From Dryococelus australis (taxonomy: Eukaryota > Arthropoda > Insecta > Phasmatodea > Phasmatidae), in assembly GCA_029891345.1 (NCBI GenBank), contig CM057005.1, positions 65,977,760 through 66,041,759 of the forward strand: a DNA stretch of 64,000 nt, read 5' to 3'. The notes below the pieces were generated by a model. That model was not told the origin of the DNA. It saw nothing but the letters and a program-made list of their open reading frames with translations, and made no database searches. A program made the translations under genes and the position numbers. Below are positions 55,281 through 64,000 of this stretch, piece by piece (position 1 is the first letter of the stretch; every line of letters starts with the position of its first letter).

Positions 55281-55570
55281 CAGTCGGATGCCAAGCCGGA
55301 AAAAAGTTGGCCAACAGCTGGCATGCACCCGACACCTTTGATATTCCTGCAATGGCACTACTAACTAGCCGTACTCTGCCCAAATGATTTACAGCAATGG
55401 CCCAAAATGCACCACTTCACGGCCTACTGATGGTTAGCGATGCGTCTACAATATGTCAAACACTGTCTCTTAAAAATATTTATTTTTACAACTTTTCTTG
55501 GTTTTTGCTTTTCGTTTACTTCACCATTAAACACATTATAAGACATTAAAATCTTGTGCTTACCATAGGA

Positions 55571-55640
55571 GTGGAGGGGGTGCGAACCTGTGCCCCGTGC
55601 AGCGACAGCCCAGCATGCTAACTATTACTCCACTGTGAAT
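55571..55640 (-). repeat. tRNA-like SINE head fragment
   Basis: On the minus strand AGTGGAG near the left pairs with CTCCACT at the end. Between them lie 'taatagttagcatgctggg' (A-box region) and 'cacaggttcgcacccc' (B box). Arm lengths do not fit a functional tRNA and there is no obvious body, so it is probably a tRNA-derived SINE head or tRNA pseudogene. Confidence 0.4.
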
Positions 55641-56239
55641 TCTTATATTTAAATGAACTAACATAGAATATATACGGACTTGAATTACTAACAAATACTA
55701 ATATAATATAAATTACACCAGTTATTCCATAGATTTAATATTTGCCATGCGAACAAATCGGTTTTTAAAATGATGCACGTAAACAAAAAAAATTCTGTCG
55801 TTGAGAGAATACTTTTTGCCTGAATCGCGATACTAAAACAAAACCTTGCCTTTGATGTAATTGTTCACAGTATGCAAGTCACCTGGATTTTATTCTTCGG
55901 TGTTGAAATGCAGTAGGCATATATGAATATTTTAGTGATATGAAACAACACAAGCCCTTCAATGTTAATTTTCTAAATGTAGTTCTATTTTTTTCAACTT
56001 CTTATTTAAATTATACGCAGTCGTACATTAAAAAAATTGCATATGTCAAGTTATTCAATACCAGTCATGAAATCACACCTAATATTGTATTTACAGCATT
56101 TTGCCATATATATTTCCAGTATTATATATTTACAAATAATCTATTCATTGTATTGTATGATCTATAGTTATATTAGACACACACATAAATATACATATAC
56201 GTGTGTGTGTAGTTTGAAAAAGCTATCTGCGAAGAGTGG

Positions 56240-56790
56240 GAGCCATCATAAAAAGCCAAATTGCACCATCAACGGCGCATCGATGTACCACTTCACAGCC
56301 ATCAAATGGCCCGCAGATGGTTACCCATACTTTTACCAGCAATATGTATAGGTGCGTCCATTACTAGTATGCATTTGATAAGCCATTTATGGGGTATTAG
56401 TAGTTCACCTACTCTCAGCTATAAGTTTCATTTCCGTCAACATTCCATCAGTGTGCCATAAATGGCATGCCAAATGTCCTGGTGCCAGCAGTTAACCATA
56501 GCAAGGCCAGTTGTGTAGAACCGTAATTTTTCTGGGCATCAGTGGCCCAAAAATTGATCATCTAAGATAAGCGCTGACAGTGCTAGAAAGCAAACCATAT
56601 GTAGAATTAGCAGTGCACCCACTCTCAGCCATCAGTTTCATTTCCATCAACATCCCATTACCGCGCCATTGATGGCGTGCCAAGTATCCTGTTACCAGCA
56701 GTCAGCCATATCAGGGCCATTTGTGTAAACCCATAAGTATTATGTGCCAGCAGTCATCCAGCAGTAAAGCCACAGTCTGCCGACTGACTT
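56240..56790. repeat. Decayed tandem duplication with a period of about 212 bp
   Basis: The block 56396-56530 ('cctactctcagctataagtt', 'ggcatgccaaatgtcctgg', 'aaggccagttgtgtag') recurs at 56608-56740 ('ccactctcagccatcagttt', 'ggcgtgccaagtatcctg', 'agggccatttgtgtaa'). The flanks carry related 'accacttcacagcc' and 'gttaccagcagtcagcc' phrases, also faintly seen at 55.3-55.45 kb. No coding is assigned. Confidence 0.55.
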
Positions 56791-56984
56791 ACTGCATAGG
56801 ATATCACACGCGTTTTATACTCGTGTTGAAATATAAGTACTTAATTTTTGATTTGGCTGAACTTTTACTTATATTTTATCAGTAAATTTTATTATTTCAT
56901 CTATAAATAATAAAAATAAAACAGGGAGAAAATAGGCGTTGGTAGCGTGTAGTAAGAAATAGTCCTTACGCAAGATATTATAAC

Positions 56985-57122
56985 ACTGAGTGCGCCCGTA
57001 TCCGGTGCGCTGTCCCTCTGATTGTCATTTTCTAAGCTTTGTTTGCATGAGGTGGAGGAATATCCTCGAAGTAGAACTTAAGCAGGACTTCAGAAAAGTT
57101 GGAAGTAACCGAGAATGGACTA
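56985..57122 (-). mobile_element. MITE family C, partial copy
   Basis: Only one end is present. Read on the minus strand from 57122 it is 'atagtccattctcggttact' and continues with 'ttttctgaagtcctgctta' and 'tccaccttcatgc'-like sequence, matching the C-family copy at 45464-45736. The other end is missing. Confidence 0.55.
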
Positions 57123-57734
57123 TGCGCTGATATTGTGCACACGATACATTACATGTAAATTAACAGTATTTAAAGATATAAACTTATTTTATAATTCGCG
57201 TAATAAATTTGGAGGTGAGTGGAATCGTTCGACGGCAGAAAAATGTCGCACATCACGCGTTCGTAATGTGACCACAAAACTCGTTACTCTTAACACTTGA
57301 ATCTGAGTAACAAAATTTTTGCTACCGGTTATAAAATTTGTTTCATAATGTGAGTAGTAAACAAAAGTTTCTAGTAACGTAGCAGTCCTAAAAATAAGCG
57401 ATATTTTGAGTTTATATGTAAAAATGTTTCATAACAGTCACACTAACATTCTACACCGATTATTAGCACTGCATTTTACCAGTCACGAAGGTATGATAAA
57501 TCAGTTTGTCCACCGTATTTGATGGTGCGAAACTCAAATGTTATCTCTGTGTGATATTTATTGGTTTGAACATTTCAGTAACCCACACCTTGAACTATGC
57601 GTCTCATTGCATATTCAGTATTTTTATTCATTATATTCATTACGATATTTTAAAAGTTAAGTAAAAACTTATCACTATTTTGTTTCTCAGTTTTGAACAA
57701 ATGCTGTCTCTGATATACACTTAGTTTTTGTCAT

Positions 57735-57972
57735 TATAGGCTATTCACGGTGAAGTGAGCAATTTTGAAAGCCCTCTCATTTGAAATAATAGCCAATAAA
57801 TATATTTTATTTCAGCCTTAGACGTTAACTTCAGTGTGTGGTGGAATATACAAGCTGTGTTTATTACTTACCTGGCGATATTCATTTAAAAAGTTGATTA
57901 GAGGATCAAATATTAATTAAATGAAAAAGTAACTAGGGTCTCAAGTGCTCACTTTACCGTGAACAACCTATA
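57735..57972 (+). mobile_element. MITE family B, copy 1
   Basis: The ends are tataggctattcacggtgaa and 'tttaccgtgaacaacctata', so it shares family A's terminal repeat. The 238-bp interior is different: 'gccctctcatttgaaataat', 'ttattacttacctgg' and 'ggtctcaagtgctc'. It is non-coding. Two further B copies occur at 59575 and 63667. Confidence 0.8.
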
Positions 57973-58379
57973 GAAACAAAACCAATATTGCTCCAGCGTA
58001 ATCATATATTTTTCTGCCCCAGTGAAAATTATCAATGTTCTGTGTTGAACTACTAGAGAGTGCACCAAACATAACTTTCTTTCTCCGAGATTTCTGCAAG
58101 GAAATTTTATTCTTTTTATTCTTTACTTCTCTTTTAGATATTTTTATTCAGTTCTCATTAGCATAAACATTGAACAAAACCGAAATATTACTGCCAGAGC
58201 ACAAGCTGACAAATGTAGTAAACTATTTCAGCAGTGTGTGGAATTTGTTGATAAAACAGAATTTCCCACACGACCAGACAATTTTCATTTCACTGCTATT
58301 TAAGAAATAATGATATTTGTATCGTCATGAATAAAGGCTTTGCACTAATATAAATCACTTTGCCACACAGGCTAAGGCT

Positions 58380-59454
58380 GTGCTTGTCTTAACCAGCCAA
58401 GTTCCCTTGCCTGGCTTCGCGTGCTTCGGGGCTCTGACGTCACATTAATGCTGTCCAAATTCACATTACGGGCCAAGATGCGCCTTAAATTGTCCCCTTC
58501 AGCTGGGGGGCACATGCCGCACACCCTTCTCGAACCCTTGATCGTTTGTCGATGCTCGACTGTTTTGAAATCTTACCTTCCGATGCGATAGTTTCGTCGG
58601 GTCGAGTCAGATGGGGCCACACGCAGATTTTACCGGCGGTGGATGTTTCTACGTTGCCATATTCAACCGCCCGCCCTACACAACGATTGGTTATTGCTGA
58701 GAGGTTTTGAATTGCATCGTGGGGACAGGCTACTGTACATGCATCGGAAATACCGGCATTAAAGCATTAAATAACACTATTTATCTGGTAAACTTTCTAG
58801 ACTCTAATGGAAGCTTTTAACCTATACACTGTATGGTAATAATACCACACATCAAGCTGCAGATATAGGAATGTTTAACGTCGCTACTATACGAAGTTCG
58901 GAACCTCCTTACGCATTTGACTGTTTCCTGAGCAAATGTAGGAACGCTTCAATGAGTGTAAGGGGGGAACATTATCACTCATGCTTTCTCATCAAGTGAA
59001 TACACTGGTATGGTAAATTTCCGAATAATTTCTTAGATTCTTAGAGTGAAGGTACTGGGTTCAGCCAATACAGCAAATTCGGCACGCGGAAGGACCATTT
59101 CGTAACTCTTTTTGAAAAATCGACGTGTTGATGAAGACAAGTTCTTCGCCTATTTTCCAGTATTAGCACGACCACCTGCTATTTCATTTTAGTATGGGAT
59201 CACACACGGGAGGGATACCTCTTCTCCGACGCAATTTTCCTATGTACTCAACATCAGATCGCGGCTGGGGTCAAACTGAATGGCCACACAGCGTGAAGTC
59301 CTGTCCGTAAAACGGATCCCGATTACCGGAATGTTTGCTCGCTCTTATGCGCGAACATTACCCCGTCATATGAACCGAGAATGTCGCCGGGGACTGCACT
59401 TTTACCGGGCCCGATATAAGGACAAAAATGTTCGAGCCTGAAGACATGTGCGCG
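58380..59454. promoter_or_regulatory. CpG-richer segment with a CRE palindrome
   Basis: Base composition shifts to CpG-rich, with a perfect TGACGTCA (CRE/ATF site) at 58435-58442 and an ATTGG (CCAAT complement) near 58685. No open frame, TATA box or recognised gene follows on either strand. It could be a promoter of an unseen gene or part of a repeat. Confidence 0.2.
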
Positions 59455-60093
59455 TATAAAGGCTGTTCACGATAAAGTGAGCACTTTTGAAATCAACTTT
59501 GTAAAAAAAGTCACTGCCCCTGCCTGCATATATTTGAACGGGCGCACTGAGTGACCTGCGCCCAACAAAGTTGGCCGTTCACGGTAAAGTGAGCACTTTT
59601 GAGGTCCTAGTTACTTTTTCCTTTCAGCCATTTTTTAAAATAAATATTGGCATGTAAATAATAAACACGGTGTGTACATTCCACTTACTCGAAAGTTAAC
59701 GTCTAAGGTAAAAATAAATTTCTTTATTGACTATTATTCCAAATGAGAGGGCATTCAAAAGTGCTCACTTTACAGAGAATAGTCTATAACGATAGGTGGA
59801 AAGTAGTTCGATATCTTAACGTTGAATAGAAAGTGTTAGGTAACCATTTCTGGTAAATTAAATTTTTTCTTTCGCTTTCTGTATTTTTATGTATCTAAGT
59901 CTAAAAATGACCATATTTATAAAATATTTACTTTTCCAATAATTTAACAGTTTCACCTGACTGACGCATGAATAAAGTGATGAGGCCCATGGCAATGTTA
60001 ATTTTACAAAAGGCGGAAGAATACACAACGTGCAAACAAGTAGATCTTAAGTAGGGCTATCAGAAGTGCTCATTTTACCGTGAACAGCCTATA
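59455..60093 (+). mobile_element. MITE family A, copy 6, interrupted by a family B copy
   Basis: The outer element runs from tataaaggctgttcacgataa to 'tttaccgtgaacagcctata' and carries the family A interior on both sides of an insertion. The insertion lies inside the landmark 'aagttgg|taacgatagg'. Family A is complete once the inner copy (59575-59788) is discounted. Confidence 0.82.
59575..59788 (-). mobile_element. MITE family B, copy 2, nested in family A
   Basis: It begins 'ccgttcacggtaaagtgagc' (outermost few bases missing) and ends 'tttacagagaatagtctata'. The interior is the reverse of B copy 1 ('aggtcctagttactttttcc', 'tattccaaatgagagggc'). The nesting shows that B was mobile after this A copy had inserted. 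Confidence 0.8.
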
Positions 60094-60429
60094 CGTTTGA
60101 ATTACATAGGTTGCTCTGCAGTCCGATATCGGCGACGAAAGCGGCGCCGATTGTATCGGCTCGTGTGCGACGGGCATGTCAGCCTTTTAACTGGCTTTCA
60201 GTAACGAGTATTCCACTGACTCGGAGTTAGAGCATAAAATAATGACGAGACAGGTCGAATATTCGTCTTCTGCGCATGTATCGAACATTGGATTTCCCCA
60301 AACCAACACAACTGTCAGTCACATTGTCAAAAGTGATGAATGAGGTTAATATCAGCTTCAATTTCAAAATACAAGCTCCTTTGTATAAATAAAATGCTTC
60401 TACTAGTTTTAATTTAATCACATTGGACT

Positions 60430-60690
60430 AGGGGCCGCGGTGGTTGAGAGGTTAGCCTGCTCGCCTCCCACCAAATTGAACCTGGTTAAATCCCCGGCCG
60501 GGCCACTCTGGATTTTCGCAAGTGGGAATCGTACCGGATGATGTCGCTGGTCGGCGGGTTTTCACGGGGACTTCCCATTTCCCCCACCCTTGCATTCCAG
60601 CGTTGCTCCATTGTCACGACATTTCACCTTAGCTCATCGACTCTCAAAACAGCGTTATTAAGAGCGGCCCAAATCTCTCAACTCAACTAG
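60430..60690 (+). repeat. tRNA-derived SINE copy
   Basis: The head 'ggggccgcggtggttgagag' and B box 'ggttaaatccccgg' are followed by the family body 'ggattttcgcaagtgggaat', 'ggcgggttttcacgggga' and 'ttgctccat', and a 'ccaaatctctcaac' tail. Only a short possible duplication (actag) flanks it. It is the same family as the copies in MCM10 introns. Confidence 0.8.
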
Positions 60691-61141
60691 AATTGAATTA
60701 AAAATTGGTTAGAGGAAGTGTACAAACATATCAAATCAGTTGATGAGATAAACAGTGCTGTACTCTCAAATTTAATCCGTGTCGTTTATGATATAGGCTG
60801 TTCACGGTAAAATGAGCACTTTTGAAAGCCTTGCTTAAGATATACTTGTAAACGCGTTGTGTATTCCTCCGCCATATGTAAAATTAATATTGCCATGGGC
60901 CTAATCACTTCATTCATGCGTCGGTCAAATGAAACTGTGAAATTATTAAGAAAGTAAATACTTTACAAAATGCTCATTTCTACACTCAAATGCATAAAAA
61001 AAAAAAAAAGGAAAGTGATGTAATTAATTTTAAGTTACCATAATTGGTTACCTTTTATTCGACATTAAGATATGGAACTGCTTTCTATCCATCGTTACTA
61101 ACTTTGCTGGGCGAATGTCACTCAGTGCGCCCATTGAAATA

Positions 61142-62327
61142 CAAAATCGATCAAAAAGTAATTGGGCACCCGTGAAGATAGGTAATTCAGTACGCCAGTT
61201 GACTTGTGTGGCTGCCATACGCTGCAGGCTGGTGTAGAACCAGTTGACAAGGAGATGGCACGAGGTACAGAGCAATCGGACTTCGATCCATCTCAGTGGG
61301 CTGTCTAGCCGGGCGATTGCACGGAAGGTAAACAGGCCCAAATAAACGGTCGCATTCGTCCTGCGTAAGTGGAAGGTCGATGGGCATTGTGCCAATGCTG
61401 TACGTTCTGGGCGACCTCCAATCTTGACCGACAGAAATCGCAGAACCCTGAAACGTGAAATTGTCAAAAATAGGGCACAACCCATGGCTACCATCTGACA
61501 GGAGTGTCATGCAGCAACAGGCGTATCGGTTTCCATTGGAACATTGCGTGTAGGCCCACCGACCTGGATATTTCGGAAGAGCAGCTGCACATAAGCCCCA
61601 TATCACGACAAGCAATAAAGCTCGGAGACTCAGGTGGTGTTTGGACCATCACAACTGGACACTGGAGCAGTGGAAATCGGTTCTGTGGAGTGATGAGTCG
61701 AGGTTTACATTATTCCGGTCCGATGGACGTGTATGGGTGTGGCGTCTACCCGGGGAACGGCTTCTGCCGGAGTGTATAGTGCCAACTAGGAAATTCAGTG
61801 GTGGTGGAGTGATGAAGTGGGGCTGTTTCACGGCCTTCGGCGTAGGACCGCTGAAGTTTGTCCGTGATAGCATGAATATAGAGGCCTATTGTAACATTCT
61901 GGATAATGAAATACTCCCAACATTGTGGCGTTTTTACGGAATGGACCAGTGTTACTTCCAGGATGACAATGCCAGGTGCCATGTTTCAAGGGCTACTATG
62001 CAGTGGTACGCCGACAACAATGTTCGCCAAATGGACTGGCCCGCCCAGAGCCCCGACCTCAACCCTATAGAACATCTTAGGGATGAATTGGATAGCCGGG
62101 TGAGGGCTCGTCAGGCGCGGCCAACATCCATTGCTCAACTCGTGGAATGGTTGCAAGAGGAATGACGACGAATCCCCGTGGATATCCTGCAAACACTCAT
62201 AGAGAGCATGCCAGACAGGGTGGCTGCTGTTATAGCCGCAAGAGTTGGCCCTACGAGATTCTAACGTGGCGACAACCACCGAGCAATCATTGTGGACAGG
62301 TGCCGAATTACTTTTTGGTCGATAGTG
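61142..62327 (+). mobile_element. Tc1-type transposon
   Basis: 1,186 bp. The ends are CAAAATCGATCAAAAAGTAA (left) and, inverted, CACTATCGACCAAAAAGTAA (right), with similarity continuing to about 28 bp. TA dinucleotides at 61140-61141 and 62328-62329 are the target duplication, which is diagnostic of Tc1/mariner. It contains one defective transposase gene. The short inverted repeats and coding length match a standard Tc1 architecture. The flanks belong to a MITE, so the insertion is younger than that MITE. Confidence 0.92.
61255..62264 (+). pseudogene. Tc1 transposase, DD34E, inactivated
   Basis: Cuts and pastes the element by recognising its inverted repeats. The start at 61255 gives MARGTEQSDF, the usual Tc1 N-terminus, but TAG follows at 61306-61308. 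Other frames then show SRAIARKVNRP, WKVDGHCANAVRSGRPP (HTH pair with GRPP linker) and LKREIVKNRAQPMATI. From 61641 one frame is open to 62165 with the catalytic core: WSDESRF (first Asp), YFQDDNARCHVS (second Asp) and WPAQSPDLNPIEHLRDEL (Glu 35 residues on, i.e. DD34E). The conserved Trp of IEHLWDEL is Arg. A TGA at 62163-62165 replaces the Trp codon after QEE, and the natural end is the TAA at 62262-62264. Several frameshifts and stops make it non-functional. Confidence 0.9.
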
Positions 62328-62402
62328 TACATGGATGTAGGGTCAGTGAATTTTTTCCAAGGTTCATTTCTAAAGTGCTCACTTGATCGTGAACAGAATT
62401 TA

Positions 62403-63666
62403 GTCGTGTAGGCAGAAAAGCAGTACAGTGTTGGAAAACGGTGACCGGTTCTGCGCAGCCAGCTTGATGGCTCTACCCTACACAGTTTGGAGTGTACCTT
62501 TTATGAAAAAGGACCGTGAGATATTCGTATGGGCTCTAGGAAGTGGTGGTTGTCACGCCAGCGAGCAGCATGAGAGTGCGTGCGTCGGTGTCTCCCTCAT
62601 GACTGCGAACTGTGTACGAGAGGAGGGGCTGGTGGGCATCTGTAAACACCGCCAGTCTGTGCGCTGCACGCCGGCATGCGGACATACTTGTTTGACACCA
62701 TCCCCCCTCCCCCCTCTCAACCCTCACACGACCACCATGACGTCACATCAACCCTCACAGTCCGTCCGCTCCCAGTCTGTCGGTTTGGCTTTTCCCCCGG
62801 CACGTTCACGTGGCGTGGTTCTCAGAACGCCCGGCTCCCACAACCGGAACCCGGGATTCCATTCGTGGTTTGTGAACGTGGTGGCAGTTGCCATTGGCCT
62901 GGAGGTTTTGTCGTGATCCCACCTACCCCCCCCCCCCCTCACCATAACTCCCCGTCGTACAGTGAGGCATGGGTGATATGGCGGCCAAAAGTTGATTTAA
63001 AATATCTCAACGCATGTAATCTATAACGGTTATTTGGGCACTTTTAAAACAAGAAAAAAAACGCACCTTTGGTATAACGAAAAATGGATTTCGCATCAGG
63101 ACTACGTCCCCGCTCTAACGTCTTCTCTATGAAGTAGTTTTTTTGAGCGAGCAAACGTATCCATGAGATCGAGCATTTCTCGTATTCGCCAGATTCGCAA
63201 CCTGTGTGATCTCTGCCAGTTCCCAAAATACATTTTTAGTAGCGGATGAAAAGACTGACAGACATGCTGACGAGGATGCGAGTTGATAATCTGTTTCGAA
63301 CAATAAAAGATAACGTACGTGGTCGTGTATATAGAGGATATGTGAGTATATTGAAGGAGATTAAAGGTACGTTGTAATATTCAGACACAGGGCATGAAAT
63401 TTCAAGTCTGAAGGTTGTTTGGTCGCCTTTTTCACTGTATATTCATTATTCTGAGAATGTCTCTTCCCTATCCGAGAGCACTAACACGCTGAAATAGAAA
63501 GGCACATTCTTGGTTACGGATGTTAAAAATGAGTAATTACGGTCTCTTACGTTACACAGTTCAAAATGACGTAATGAGTGTATCATCACACAGGTTGCCC
63601 AGGCTTACTTTTATTAACCAAGCAACTGTTTGAGTTTTGCTCTACAACGGACAGACCATCCCCCTA
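62403..63666. other. No recognised gene
   Basis: Contains open stretches of up to 162 codons (62428-62916, +) and a pyrimidine tract at 62925-62938, but no domain I recognise. The CpG-richer 62.5-62.9 kb part could be repeat or regulatory DNA. Confidence 0.35.
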
Positions 63667-63906
63667 TATAGTCTGTTCACGGTTAATTAAGAATTTTTTG
63701 AAGCCCTCTCACTTGGAATAATAGTCAATAAATGTATTTTATTCTAGCTCTAGGCGGTAACTTCCGAGTTCGGTGGAATATACACAGTGTGTTTATTACT
63801 TACATAGTAATATTTATTTAAAAGGATGGTTAAAGGACGAAAAATGGCTGAAAGGAAAAAGTCACTAGGTCCTCAGGAGTGCTCATTTTACCGCAAACGG
63901 CCCATA
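63667..63906 (+). mobile_element. MITE family B, copy 3
   Basis: It runs from tatagtctgttcacggttaa to 'tttaccgcaaacggcccata', 240 bp. The interior follows B copy 1 ('gccctctcacttggaataat', 'tttattacttacatag', 'ggtcctcaggagtgctc'). It is complete but diverged. Confidence 0.78.
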
Positions 63907-64000
63907 GTCCGTTAAATCAAGGGTTCGCTGTATTTCCCATTCGCCAGTCTCATATATTCGGTCGCAAATGGTGACGTGGCGACCGAAAATTTCGCACCAT

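Larger units (their letters stand above)
60792..62402 (-). mobile_element. MITE family A, copy 7, split by a Tc1 element
   Basis: It begins tataggctgttcacggtaaa and ends 'acttgatcgtgaacagaattt'. The two halves (60792-61141 and 62328-62402) join at 'gcccattgaaata|catgg' to restore a family A copy in reverse orientation. The Tc1 transposon at 61142-62327 lies exactly at this point. Confidence 0.85.

Noticed and set aside
61048-61615. Two long minus-strand frames of 148 and 142 codons
   Set aside because: They run antisense through the Tc1 transposase and MITE sequence. The plus strand carries the recognisable transposase motifs.
62428-62916. Host gene of 162 codons
   Set aside because: CpG-rich DNA yields overlapping open frames on both strands. 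None has a recognised motif or splice support.

Overview
The window looks like chromosomal DNA from an animal, most likely an insect. It is AT-rich and gene-poor, has spliced genes with GT-AG introns, and is loaded with transposable elements. No species can be named from the sequence alone. The only host gene I can name with confidence is MCM10, the DNA-replication initiation factor, on the minus strand. Its six N-terminal coding exons lie at 24260-24062, 20463-20076, 15062-14900, 9577-9426, 9349-9254 and 4663-4492. All splice phases agree. They give about 390 residues covering the N-terminus, the OB-fold and the zinc finger. The C-terminal exons must lie to the left of base 1.

Layout from left to right. 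1-4.4 kb: a three-layer nest of hAT-like terminal-inverted-repeat elements. 4.5-24.3 kb: MCM10, whose introns hold LTR-like promoter fragments, a same-strand cluster of tRNA-derived SINEs, a MITE, and a young SINE with a perfect 14-bp duplication. 24.5-24.8 kb: a LINE reverse-transcriptase fragment just upstream of MCM10. 26.4-40 kb: a dense nest with a decayed THAP-domain gene, three fossil Gypsy-type pieces (one spanning about 4.4 kb with RT, RNase H and integrase traces), and a pair of 1.4-kb inverted repeats around a 2.3-kb spacer. 40-43.9 kb: nothing recognised.

At 44.0 kb a plus-strand signal-peptide exon with a consensus splice donor probably starts a secreted-protein gene whose other exons I cannot find. 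The rest of the window is TE-rich: a terminal-inverted-repeat element with a MITE inside it, a 2.5-kb array of a 34-bp minisatellite with internal segmental duplication, at least ten members of one MITE superfamily in three subfamilies (A, B and C, several nested), and a Tc1 transposon (DD34E) inserted in one of those MITEs with TA duplications at both ends.

I found no operon, CRISPR array, prokaryotic gene or intact virus. The most unusual structures are the nested hAT elements, the inverted-repeat pair with matching outward-facing open frames, the minisatellite with a 1,112-bp internal duplication, and the layered MITE superfamily.
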